From: Nelumbo lutea
Taxonomy: Eukaryota > Streptophyta > Magnoliopsida > Proteales > Nelumbonaceae
Assembly: GCA_022828595.1 (NCBI GenBank)
Contig: JAKGHH010000004.1
Span: 54,338,422 to 54,402,421, forward strand
Reading direction: 5' to 3'
DNA: 64,000 nt
The notes under the pieces are model-generated. The model saw only the letters and a program-made list of their open reading frames with translations. It was not told where the DNA came from and searched no databases. The stretch's first letter is position 1; every line of letters begins with the position of its first letter. Both the position numbers and the translations under genes were made by a program. Positions 35,401-43,529 of this stretch are shown here, in pieces.

Positions 35401-38400
35401 TAATATAGAAAACACAAGGAGATGAACTTTGAAGCAAACCCAAGGAAAGAACTTGCTCTGATACCACTTGATGTGGACAGAAAGACAAATTACATGCAGT
35501 ACCTCAAGAATACAGCAATAAGCACAAGAAATAAAAAGCTGAAAACAACAAAATGTGTGGCTATCATTGGTCAAGAAGATTCGAACAGTCATTGGATGGA
35601 AATCGGATTTGGTCCTCACAAGACTGTGCTCACACCATTCGCACAATGCCTTACAGCTTTGCAATGGGAATATCTCCCCATGAAAAAAAGCATACAAGTA
35701 CGGAGATATTCTCAATGTGCTGCTGTAAAAGGCTGTGAGAACGGTGTGAGTACAGTCTTGTCACTTGTGAGCACTGAATCTGATCTCATTGGATGAACAA
35801 AGAAACACAGTTGAAGTGGATTGTAATGGCCTGTATAGGAGTTAATGAGGCAAAATAATCTGATTCTTTAACAAAGAAGAGATGTGGGGTTCCTAGGACA
35901 AGGAACATCTTATAATGGATAAAACCGTTGATTTTCTTGCTCTTAATGGACTGGTTTAACAGAAGCGGCGAGATGATCTAGTAGTGCTGTTGAAAACCAC
36001 TCTGATGACATCATCTATAACTTCACCAAATAAGACAGTTAAGAGGAGGAGGGGGAGGTGGAGGAAGAAGAAGATGAAGAAATAGGTAGTTCCAAACACT
36101 TTACTCTTCTTAAAATCTGCAAAATTCTTAGAGTTCATTCTTTTAAGGATGTACTCTAAGAATTTTGCAGATTTTAAGAAGAGTAAGTGTTTGGAACTAC
36201 ATATTTCTTCTTAAAACTAGGGATGTCAACAGTTTGGGTCTGGGTCCAGATAGGGTAAAACCGAAACCAACCCAAAATGAAATATCAAGAAACTGGAACC
36301 AAACAGACCCTATAGGGTTTGTAATTTTAGATCCGGAACCGAACCTTTCAGTTATTGTGACAATTGGGTCTGACCATGGACTCGATTATGATAAACTTGC
36401 TGAAAATACTATACATTTAATAATATATACTAATTTATTTATTATATTATACATTTGATATATAATTATTTAATATATTATACATTTAATACATATACAT
36501 GGTTATATACACATATATGGCTTGGGTTGGGTCTGAGTCGGTTTTGAACTAGTAGAACCAGTTCCAAACCAACAATAATCCGAACAATATATCAGGAATT
36601 GGAACCAACCATTCGGTACAGACCCTGGAACCAGAACCGGCCCAATCAGTTTGGGTCCTTTGGATCAGACCCAACCCATTAACAACCCTACTTAAAACCC
36701 AAATGAGGGGGAACCCATGCAAGTATAGCAAATATAAAAGAAACCAACATGAAGTAACCTTCAAAGTGAGGATACATGGAGAAGGCTGGGTGTAATCAAG
36801 TTGAATCAAGCCAAGTAACAAGCTGCCCGAGCTCAAGCTCGACTCAAAAACACAAAGCTCAAAACTCGACTTGATCTCGATTGAGTTTCATGTATTTGGC
36901 TCAAACTCAACTCAAATCGATACTCACGAGCTACTACCCAGCTCGACTCAAGCCAATTATAAATAAATTAATATTAAAATCCATAAATAAATCAATATTA
37001 GGTATATTAAAATATTAAAAATAAAAATATATTAAAGAATTATAGATAAATTAATATTATAAATTCTATAAACAAAAATATATTATTAAAATCAATTATA
37101 ATGGTATCAACTTATATTATAAATAAGTTAATGCCAAAAATTAATGCTTATTTATATTATAAAAATATTAAAATTAGTATTTTAATATGAGCTCAATTAG
37201 GCTCGTGAGCCACTCGATCTGAGTATTGTGAAGCTAAAACTCATCTCAACCAACTACCGACTCAAACTTGGTTACTATGAGTCAAGCCCAAGTAGCTCAC
37301 GAGTAGGCTCAGCTCGCTTACACCCCTTGAGACCAAGAAAGTGAAATCTAACTTGCACTAATAAAAGAACTAGAAATTCATTAATTGGGCCAGAAGAAAA
37401 ACTCCAAAAACAAGAATCGTACAAAGGCTATAAATGATCTTGTGACCATTTCTCATAGCAGTGCAAAATTCCACCAAATAAAAGATGCCAATATTCTATG
37501 AAATTCTTTTTTTATCATACGTAATATTCTATGAAATTCTTCATACAATAAATTCAACCATAGGCCTTGAAAGAAGACCCCTTTTAATTCAACAAAGCAG
37601 CACACTAGATGCAGTCAATAATCAAAATAGGGCAAAATCAGAATGCAGCAAACTGTTTTTACAATTCACAAGGATAAAGTGCAAAACTACCCTTGTAAGC
37701 ATATCTGAATGTGTTAGAGAGTAGCCTAACAACTTACAGTACTTGTATATTTTCTCTATTAAATTAATAGAATAGCAATACCATATGTAGTAAAAAATAT
37801 AATGAAAAGAAGTTTTTATAGCACTAAAAATATTATTGATTATAAGAATAAAATCAAAACTAAGATAATATTATATCTTGGGACGAATGCAGAATTAGCT
37901 GTGCAAAGGTGACATCAGCCATAATAATATCCAGTTTCACTTACATATTCATGTTCATGTTGCAATTGATTTATTAACAGTTAGATTACACAATGAACCA
38001 TGAATTTTTAACAGTTACGTTTTGGTACATAAAACTTGTTTTTCAAGAACAAAACCAGAAATAATCATAAAGAATTGAATATTCTAAAATTTCATAAGAT
38101 TGAACACAAAAAATGGTTCTGAAAATTAGTCAAGTTTAGTTCCAGAATGAAGGTGCCGGAGCAAATTATTGTATAGGATCCTTATACCGGAATCAGTACC
38201 AAAAAAAATATTAATATAAATTCAGACAACTCTTGATCCGGCACATAGATAAATAACAAAGTCTCACCATAATGAAAGCATGAATAAACGGGATAAATCC
38301 ATACAAACAAGCATACCGTATCTAGAACCGCACAATTATGATAACCAGCAAACAAAATAATTTACAACATATCACTGCAATTCCGATATTCTAATAAAGC

Positions 38401-39141
38401 ATTCCCTTATATTCAAAACGCCCAAAATCTCATCGTGAAATGCAGCATTGACAAGAGAGCAGTAAATCTTAAACTCTCACCTTAATAGTGTCATAGTGGC
38501 TCCATCCAACCTCCGATGAAAGGCGACCCAACAAGCAGTAATTATGCCCGGGTTGAAGCCTCAAAACCCTAATCTCACAATGGCCCAGAATAGGAGATCA
38601 TAAATATGAACCGAAAAGAATAGAAACCCACCTCGGTCTAATAGCTAAAACACTTACTTGAGTGCGTCAGGAATGACCATCCTCTTCATCTTATCATAGG
38701 GAGGAGGAATTCCCTCGTAAGCCTTCAAGCGACCAAGCGCAGCCGCTCCACGCTTAGTCTTGTGAGGAATCATTCTGCAAAACAAGCACGAACGAGAGAA
38801 ACTCAAGTGGGTTTGATTTACGAGAGATAAAGAAAAATAAACAGACAGACAGACAGAGCATCTACGGACCCTCGAATCGTCCTCCAGAGGATCTTAGCAG
38901 GGGCGCGGAAGTGAATGGGGCCGTGAGACGGTTTAGTGTTCATCCGCTTTCGGAGGAAGCGAAGGTACTTCATCTTCTGGCGAACGAGGCCGCCAGAGAG
39001 ACAGATCTCTTCGCACCGGACGACAACTACCTTCTGGCCATTGAGAAGTTCCTTCGCAATAATGGAGGCCAGTCGACCGAGCATGTGGTGGCGCGCATCC
39101 ACCACCACCCTCCGTGCACAGATTCCTGAACCTGACACCAT
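26323..39141 (-). CDS. RPL13A: 60S ribosomal protein L13a (uL13), four exons with a 12-kb third intron
   Basis: The coding exons join as 39141-38870, 38774-38658, 38568-38481 and 26466-26323: 272+117+88+144 = 621 nt, 206 codons plus TGA, the normal length for plant uL13. The N-terminus [19 protein letters not shown] and the internal blocks [48 protein letters not shown] and MVIPDALK are characteristic. The C-terminus runs through [16 protein letters not shown] to LSPVKY. The protein is a cytosolic large-subunit component. All three introns are GT-AG and phases agree (2, 2, 0). Introns 1 and 2 are 95 and 89 bp; intron 3 is 12,014 bp and filled with transposons. No frameshift or stop is present, so the gene appears functional if the long intron is spliced. 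Confidence 0.95.
26930..27960 (+). pseudogene. LINE ORF2 fragment
   Basis: LVLIANEL-like and [19 protein letters not shown] motifs (27011-27120) are the LINE RT fingers/palm region, followed by a damaged GFEARE (from GLRQGD) stretch. [17 protein letters not shown] and the [14 protein letters not shown] block near 27500-27650 are the connecting domain. Near 27740-27910 a [20 protein letters not shown] block and an LWK*VIEAKHG motif follow. Several frames and stops; no endonuclease. It is antisense to RPL13a, inside intron 3. Confidence 0.85.
28010..28496 (+). repeat. 5' LTR of the gag-only element
   Basis: Starts TGCAGGAGCTGAAGAATG and ends ...CCCTACTGCACA. The first 150 bp align closely with 29995-30141 (TGTAGGAGCTGAAGAATG), including GGAATTTTCTTAAATTTTC and ACATCTTGTTCCTCTAGTTT. 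Confidence 0.8.
28502..28513 (+). promoter_or_regulatory. Primer binding site (tRNA-Met type)
   Basis: TGGTATTAGAGC differs by one base from the usual TGGTATCAGAGC and lies five bases after the LTR. Confidence 0.75.
28529..29455 (+). pseudogene. Retrotransposon gag, broken
   Basis: The first frame (28529-28795) ends in a stop just before a [20 protein letters not shown] segment typical of Ty3-type gag. A second frame (28911-29288) carries the [19 protein letters not shown] and [14 protein letters not shown] capsid motifs, ending in an acidic, Glu-rich tail in a third frame (to 29455). Stops and at least two frame changes are present. No zinc knuckle is visible. From 29456 to 29978 the sequence is open in pieces (a 104-codon frame at 29578) but shows no pol domain; just before the polypurine tract is the [13 protein letters not shown] phrase common at gypsy 3' ends. 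Confidence 0.75.
29981..30141 (+). repeat. Polypurine tract and truncated 3' LTR
   Basis: CCAGGGGAGAATAA (29981-29994) is followed by the LTR start TGTAGGAGC. The LTR stops at GGGCTTA, where the chromovirus LTR begins with TGATGTGG. Confidence 0.75.
30142..30828 (-). repeat. 3' LTR of the chromovirus
   Basis: On the minus strand it ends CTGTCCACATCA and probably begins TGATGAGGCAAG (30828). A TATAAAAG box lies at 30482-30489 on the minus strand. The outer boundary near 30800-30828 is inferred from the position relative to the polyprotein stop. Confidence 0.7.
30840..34222 (-). pseudogene. Chromovirus pol (protease, RT, RNase H, integrase, chromodomain-like tail), broken
   Basis: The protease active site [13 protein letters not shown] is near 34110. 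The RT frame (33487-32549) has [18 protein letters not shown] and the catalytic YFDDIL box near 33080. RNase H begins [20 protein letters not shown] near 32650 and is split by a frameshift. Integrase shows a CHKCQTSKG zinc-binding piece near 31990 and the core aspartates ([10 protein letters not shown] near 31905; SVRDTRFLS near 31715). A glutamate-containing [14 protein letters not shown] follows near 31610. The last frame (31061-30840) holds an FMVKWKRKP...SWINEEEF piece, like the degenerate chromodomain of this lineage. At least four frame changes or stops disable it. Confidence 0.85.
34229..35398 (-). pseudogene. Chromovirus gag, broken
   Basis: Starts [15 protein letters not shown]. The capsid region has [18 protein letters not shown] (near 35070) and [14 protein letters not shown]. 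The nucleocapsid has the zinc knuckle [14 protein letters not shown] near 34430. Frames change near 35114 and 34780. Confidence 0.85.
35455..35466 (-). promoter_or_regulatory. Primer binding site (tRNA-Met)
   Basis: Minus strand TGGTATCAGAGC, the exact initiator-Met type site, two bases from the LTR end. Confidence 0.9.
35469..35554 (-). repeat. 86-bp remnant of the chromovirus 5' LTR
   Basis: Matches 30142-30227 with three mismatches, then similarity stops abruptly after ACAACAAAAT at 35554. Confidence 0.85.
35555..36075. other. Unidentified sequence at the truncated LTR junction
   Basis: Neither the rest of the chromovirus LTR nor the rest of the interrupted host LTR is here. A plus-strand frame (to 35796) runs across the junction but has no recognised domain. 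The last 60 bp is GA-rich. Confidence 0.5.
36076..36210. repeat. Near-perfect long hairpin, 58-bp stem and 18-nt loop, in RPL13a intron 3
   Basis: Left arm 36076-36134 and right arm 36153-36210 are reverse complements with one mismatch and one single-base bulge. Each arm contains TAGTTCCAAACACTT and CTTCTTAAAATCTGCAAAAT. The loop is 36135-36152. Because it sits inside an intron, any RPL13a pre-mRNA would contain it as a foldback. It could be a very young MITE, or a source of small RNAs. No target duplication is evident. Confidence 0.85.
36218..36690. mobile_element. Complete hAT-type MITE, TAGGGATGT termini
   Basis: TAGGGATGTCAACAG and the reverse complement of TTAACAACCCTA form the ends. 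CTTAAAAC is duplicated exactly at 36210-36217 and 36691-36698. The arms are rich in TGGGTC and GGAACC motifs around an AT-rich core. It begins 8 bases after the hairpin. Confidence 0.85.
36785..37330. mobile_element. MITE of the GAGCTCGAG type
   Basis: GGGTGTAATCAAG near 36788 and GCTTACACCCC near 37315 pair as termini. The arms have AGCTCAAGCTCGACTC motifs like the element at 4390-4838, and the core is AT-rich. Confidence 0.5.
37331..38480 (-). other. Donor-proximal part of RPL13a intron 3, no inserted element recognised
   Basis: AT-rich DNA with no transposon signature I can identify. Probably original intron sequence or very old insertions. Confidence 0.5.
38481..38568 (-). CDS. RPL13A: RPL13a exon 3
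   Basis: Follows acceptor GAGATTAG. It encodes [20 protein letters not shown] to SHYDTIK and ends on a whole codon at donor GTGAGAG. Too short to appear as a long ORF. Confidence 0.93.
38658..38774 (-). CDS. RPL13A: RPL13a exon 2
   Basis: Follows acceptor TTTTGCAG. It encodes [17 protein letters not shown] through VIPDALK and ends inside the Lys codon (AA|G) at donor GTAAGTG. Confidence 0.95.
38870..39141 (-). CDS. RPL13A: RPL13a exon 1
   Basis: Starts at the ATG whose complement lies at 39139-39141 and ends ...ATTCGAGG before donor GTCCGT. The split Gly codon GG|A leads into exon 2. It codes for the first 90 residues. Confidence 0.95.
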
Positions 39142-39227
39142 TTTGGTTGGGTGCCGACGGCTGAGAGGAACGAGAATAAAGAAGAGATTGAGGGTTCAAT
39201 AACGCAGAAAAAAGGGGTATTACCGTA

Positions 39228-39236
39228 TTAGGGTTT
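39228..39236 (-). promoter_or_regulatory. telo-box in the RPL13a promoter
   Basis: Minus-strand AAACCCTAA, 87 bp upstream of the RPL13a start codon. Plant ribosomal-protein genes often carry this motif near the transcription start. A further AACCCTAA-like motif lies near 39286-39300, and TGGGCT (39346-39351) resembles a site II element. Confidence 0.65.
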
Positions 39237-39460
39237 GACTCAAGTAGGGGGTTCAAGTCGGGACGGGTTAGGTCGGGTTGAGGTCAACCCTAACCCAACC
39301 CGAGCTATTGAACCCCGGCCCTACTCTAACCAAACCCTCAAATTTTGGGCTGGTTTCGGGTTGGCCCGATTTTGTTATTTCCTTTTACCCAGTGCTCTCA
39401 TTTCTAATGTTAAAAAAAAAAAAGAGGGGTTTTTATTGATTCCCAAAAAAAAAAGTAAGA

Positions 39461-39566
39461 CTAAGTTTGGAAAGAGTACAAATGCAAATATGTACAGTGC
39501 AAATACATACAAAATATAAGGTTTTGCACTCTATATATTTGCGTTTGTACTCCCAAACTGAGCCTA
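39461..39566. mobile_element. Small hairpin MITE related to 25844-25932
   Basis: CTAAGTTTGG...GAGTACAAATGCAAATAT pairs with ATATTTGCGTTTGTACTC...CCAAACTGAGCCTAAG. Confidence 0.6.
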
Positions 39567-39625
39567 AGGGTTGCTTACCAAAAAAAATAAGGGTTCAAGT
39601 TAATTCAATTTTATCATTATTAGAT

Positions 39626-39652
39626 ATTATATATATATATATATATATATAG
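39626..39652. repeat. (TA)n microsatellite
   Basis: Uninterrupted TA run. Confidence 0.95.
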
Positions 39653-39818
39653 AAAAGAACATAATTGTCATTCTAAAAATTTTGCCTTGAAACTTGTGGC
39701 ATACAATATACATTAGATAGATGAATACATACATGCATACAATATTTATACTAAAAATCATAAATGCCTACATATATTATATACATAAATATTTACATAC
39801 ATAAATACATGTTTGTAG

Positions 39819-40005
39819 CATGGTTTTGAAAATTAGACTGGACTAGACAATTGGATTGGTTGACTAGGGAAACGGTCATGGACCCAAGTATGGGTTTAGA
39901 TCTCAAAACCGCCTGAATCGGCATTGAATTGGGTGATCGAACCATTTGACCCAAGAACCGGTGGTGAAAACAATTTCATTTTCGGTCCAATTTTTAAAAC
40001 CATGG
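39819..40005. mobile_element. Complete short hAT-type MITE with perfect 8-bp duplication
   Basis: CATGGTTTTGAAAATT and AATTTTTAAAACCATG are inverted termini. GTTTGTAG is duplicated exactly at 39811-39818 and 40006-40013. It is a 187-bp relative of 15485-15803. Confidence 0.85.
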
Positions 40006-40299
40006 TTTGTAGAATATTTATACATACAAATATAAAATTGAGTGGGGGTTCAGGTTGAGTCGGGTTGGTCATTGCATCATCCCTATCTCAACCTAAAATT
40101 ATATTAGGTTCATACTTTTCAACCCTAACCCTAACCTGAGCTTCAACCCAATTTGACTTTTTCAAGTTGGGTTTGAGCTAACTTGGCCTAAGATGCAACC
40201 CTAGGTTTGAGTTCCCTTTTGCTACAACATGATTTAGTGAGCTTGCCAATGTTCCTCTTATGAAGTCTTCACAACAAATCCATTATCAAGGTCTTTTAT

Positions 40300-40500
40300 G
40301 TGTTGTTGGGTAGTTTACTATAATAGAAACCTGCCTAGCATTTGTTATATCTGTGGTTGTCTTGGCCATGGATTCTTTAGGTGTAATGTTCAATCTCATT
40401 TACGATCCTAAAGTTTTGAAAAACAACCAATGAATAATTATGGGCGTTGGCTTTGAGGTAATATTTTTGTGAGACTAAAGTGGAGAAGACATGTGTTTCA
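40300..40500 (+). pseudogene. CCHC zinc-knuckle fragment of a LINE-type ORF1
   Basis: One frame reads LPSICYICGCLGHGFFRC, a complete C-x2-C-x4-H-x4-C knuckle. Downstream is a NNYGRWL piece, like the YGxWL motif after the knuckle in plant LINE-encoded (zf-CCHC_4) proteins. Stops lie on both sides. Confidence 0.55.
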
Positions 40501-40664
40501 AGAATAAATGGAGGAAGACATTGTAGGCAAGAAACTAGTTAAGGTTCTATGAGTTAAGGTAATAACAATATTAGTAAAATAAGGTGGGAAAGTGAGAAGC
40601 TCTTCAAGGACAGATGGCCATCAACAACTAATGGGCATGGCAGTTCAATATCTAGAAGTCTAAA

Positions 40665-41030
40665 TCTATACTACTATTAAAAGTGTGAATAAGACTGTGG
40701 AACTTTTTTATTACTAAAATATCCTAATTTTTTATATTTGGTCATTCTCTAATTGTAATGACAAAAATCTAATTTGAATAACCACATTTCTCATCATTCA
40801 AATCCCACTCATTAAGCCTTATATTTAAGATATTAACTCCCATTAACATTTATTGAATCCTTATTTTGACTAGAATACCCTTGCTTTTGAATTTGTCCCC
40901 TCTTTAATTGTGAAGCACAAAATGTAATTTGAACTACTGCATTTCTCCTTGTTCAATTCCCTCTCATTAAGCCTTATATCTAAGGTACTTACTCCCATTT
41001 TTCATTGAATCCTATATTAATTAATTGTAT
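40665..41030 (+). mobile_element. Helitron-like 5' terminus with an internal 145-bp duplication
   Basis: TCTATACTACTATTAAAAGT, preceded by A, resembles the 5' end of plant Helitrons, which insert between A and T. Just inside, two copies of a block ending CTCATTAAGCCTTATAT (about 40735-40870 and 40890-41015) lie in tandem. No 3' hairpin-CTAG end was located, so the right boundary is unknown. Confidence 0.4.
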
Positions 41031-41191
41031 TAAAGAAAAGTAAGTGTGATAAATTATGATTATTTTCATCGATGATAGAGATAAAATACAAATTTAAAAC
41101 CAACCAAAAAATGGAGTTGCTTTCCCGTTTTGTGGCAAGTTAACAATTCAACCTTTTTGAACAAAATGTGTCAACCCATGATGTTATGCTT

Positions 41192-41211
41192 TAATAATAA
41201 TAATAATAATG

Positions 41212-41251
<40 letters not shown>

Positions 41252-41272
41252 CAACAACAACAACAACAACAA
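41192..41272. repeat. (AAT)n(AAC)n compound microsatellite
   Basis: About 18 AAT triplets followed by about 8 CAA triplets. Confidence 0.95.
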
Positions 41273-41500
41273 ATATTATATTATTAATTAAATAGAGATG
41301 AAAATACACAAAAGTACAAAAAATACAAACAATTTCGTAGAAAACATTTGGACACTTTTCTAATATCATATATTCATGATATTAAACAAAAATAAATGTG
41401 ACAAATAAGAACAAATTTTATAGATATATAAATATAAAAAATATAAAAAGTTCTAGAAATTTTGGAAATATATTATTTACTATCATTATAATCATAAAAA

Positions 41501-41833
41501 TTGGGAGAATTATGGCTCAGCCCGGAATTGATGCTAATTCGTGGGCGGGCATTGGTGTATAGATTGGGGGTTTTTCACATCTTAAATGTTTATAGCTCTA
41601 CAGTGGAATTCAGAAATCTGCATTGGGCCTGTTTGTACTTTTCTGTAAAAAAATTCCAACATGCAAGGCACGTTATGAGCGTTGGAACAACCGGCTTACT
41701 TGCTACTTGGGCTGGAAATGGAGTCTTCACCCATCAAGTAGATGAAAAGGAAGTGATGGGACCTCCAAGATTTACATCGGAAAGAATTTTTTATTTATTA
41801 GTGACTCCAAAGCCCGAGGCACCAACTAACTAG
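41501..41833 (+). other. 110-codon ORF of unknown identity
   Basis: An open frame starting MGELWLSPELM, with a TGLLATWAGNGVFTH stretch and ending PKPEAPTN. It has no family motif I recognise and is followed by GGGGTTAGGCACCCC-rich, LTR-like DNA. It may be chance or a fragment of an unidentified element. Confidence 0.25.
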
Positions 41834-42849
41834 TCTAGGTAAGACTCAGATGGGAGAGGGAAGGGGTTAGGCACCCCTTTCCCGAGTCCAATAGGTGGGG
41901 CCCACATGGTGATCCAAACAATGTGATCATAAATGCACAACTAATAATAAGCGTAGTAGTGTTGGGGAAAGTAACACACTGAAAATAGACAAAGAATCTA
42001 CCCTATTTAATTTATTTATTATATATTTTTTCTTTTTTTATCTTCTATAATTTCAATCCGAATCCGAGACCTACATCCTCCATCAACTCAAATGGATGTT
42101 CCCTTCCATACTCACAGATCAATCCCCTTTTGGATGTAGGGGCCTGAGCAAAAGGGTGAAAGATTACTCCCTCACCCCTTTTCTATCAGTGCCCCCACCT
42201 TCGGACTCAATGGAATGATCTAAAGAGAGGAAGTTCAAACCTCTCGGATCGATTCAGGTAGACATTTTAATTTGAGTACACTCGATCATCATTCAATTTA
42301 AACATCCATAAGGCACCATGTTTAATTTCATCAACAACATTGGTCATCAAATTGGAGGTTGAAATCGGAGTTAAAAAAAAAAGATAGTAGCGATCTGATC
42401 TATAAGAGACAAGAGCTGATTCAATGATAATTTCATTACTAGATAGTTTCAAAAAAGGAACAAAATAAACTAAAACCAAATATGGAAATTATAGAAGAGT
42501 TTACTTGGGTTGTTTCATAGCCTGCAAAATCAGACCGATGTTGGCTCGGTTATGTTTTGACTTGAGTTCGACCGATGCTACAGAGGGAGATTTTAGAGGC
42601 TATGACAGGGAGTTTGAACATTCGAAACTCCTAAACTGACCCTTGTGAACATAGTTCCACCACAATGCAACCACTGCCTTGTGAGGTTTGATTTGAGACC
42701 AGGAAGAAGGCACCCGCAGGCCACAGGTGTCGGAGTGGTCTTACATAGAACTGAAAATAGGGGATTCAATGAACAACTCTGTTCGAGGGGAAGAAGACGA
42801 TCAATAATTCCTTTAGATCCGGCTACCGCCGATGCCGTCGCTCGGGTTA
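41834..42849. other. Unassigned DNA, possible LTR-like sequence
   Basis: A GGGAAGGGGTTAGGCACCCC phrase near 41858 and CTCGGATCGATTCAGG near 42243 are reminiscent of long gypsy LTRs. No confirming partner was found. Confidence 0.3.
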
Positions 42850-43418
42850 AGATCCGCCACTACAACATGGAAGAAGAAGAAGAAGAAGAAAGAGGGAGAG
42901 GGAGGTCGGCGTTGGAGATTGAAGAAGGTTATCACCGCTATTGGGTCATCATCGCTCTTATGTCGTTTGAAGGGAAAAGATGATGAATCTCTAATTATCC
43001 CGAATGAGAGAGTTAGGTTTGTATTTATAATAGGGATAGTGACAATTGTATAATTTTGAGCAAGTATGGGGCATTTTTGCAATTTTGGAAAAAATGGCTT
43101 AAACCGGGTCTAGGGAGTTGAATTGGGGTTCAGATCCGCCGCTACAATAGAAAAGAAGAAGAAGAAGAAGAAGAAGAAAGAGGGAGAGGAAGGCTGGAGA
43201 TGGGGATCGGAGAAGGTTGCCGTTGCTATTGGGCCATCATCGCTCTTATGTGCTCGAAGGGAAAAGACAATGAATCTCTTATTAGCCCGAATGAGACAAT
43301 CAGGTTTGTATTTATAATAGGGATAGTGGCAATTTTGTAATTTTGAGCAAGTATGGAGCATTTTTGTAATTTTGGAAAAATTGGGTAAAACTGGGTCTAG
43401 GGGGTTGAATTGGGGTTT
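42850..43418. repeat. Two-copy tandem duplication of about 284 bp
   Basis: Starts GATCCGCCACTACAA (about 42850) and GATCCGCCGCTACAA (about 43134). Both contain an (AGA)n run, GGGCCATCATCGCTCTTATG-like and TTTGTATTTATAATAGGGAT blocks, and end with a GGGTCTAGG...TTGAATTGGGG block. Confidence 0.9.
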
Positions 43419-43529
43419 TGGTCCAATGGTGGGTGGCTTCGGTTAAAAAAAGTGGAGGGTTGAGATTGGTTCGACCACAAAGAGGGGTCTTGTGTCTCTG
43501 AGTTAGCGAGATTGCCTGAAATAAAATCT

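Larger units (their letters stand above)
30142..35554 (-). mobile_element. Ty3/gypsy chromovirus, one LTR truncated
   Basis: Oriented like RPL13a and inserted in the gag-only element's 3' LTR. From right to left it has an 86-bp LTR remnant, primer site, gag, protease, RT, RNase H, integrase with a chromodomain-like tail, and a full 3' LTR. The 5' LTR keeps only its last 86 bp (35469-35554), which match 30142-30227 at 83 of 86 positions, and so lacks a promoter. Multiple frameshifts make it inactive. Confidence 0.88.
26467..38480 (-). other. RPL13a intron 3 (12,014 bp), transposon-filled
   Basis: Donor GTGAGAG at 38480 and acceptor CTACAG at 26467. From the donor side it contains about 1.15 kb of non-repeat intron DNA, two MITEs, a long hairpin, a chromovirus in the same orientation as the gene, a gag-only LTR element and a LINE fragment in the opposite orientation, then about 450 bp without recognised features. 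The other two introns are about 90 bp, so most of the expansion is insertional. Confidence 0.9.

Noticed and set aside
35422..35796. 124-codon plus-strand ORF
   Set aside because: It begins in the antisense of the chromovirus leader, crosses the truncated LTR and continues into unrelated DNA, so it is a product of the rearrangement.
38911..39202. Plus-strand ORFs over RPL13a exon 1
   Set aside because: They are antisense shadows of the ribosomal protein coding exon.
41501..41833. Possible organellar DNA insertion
   Set aside because: The TGLLATWAGNG stretch looked photosystem-like at first, but no frame gives a recognisable plastid or mitochondrial protein.
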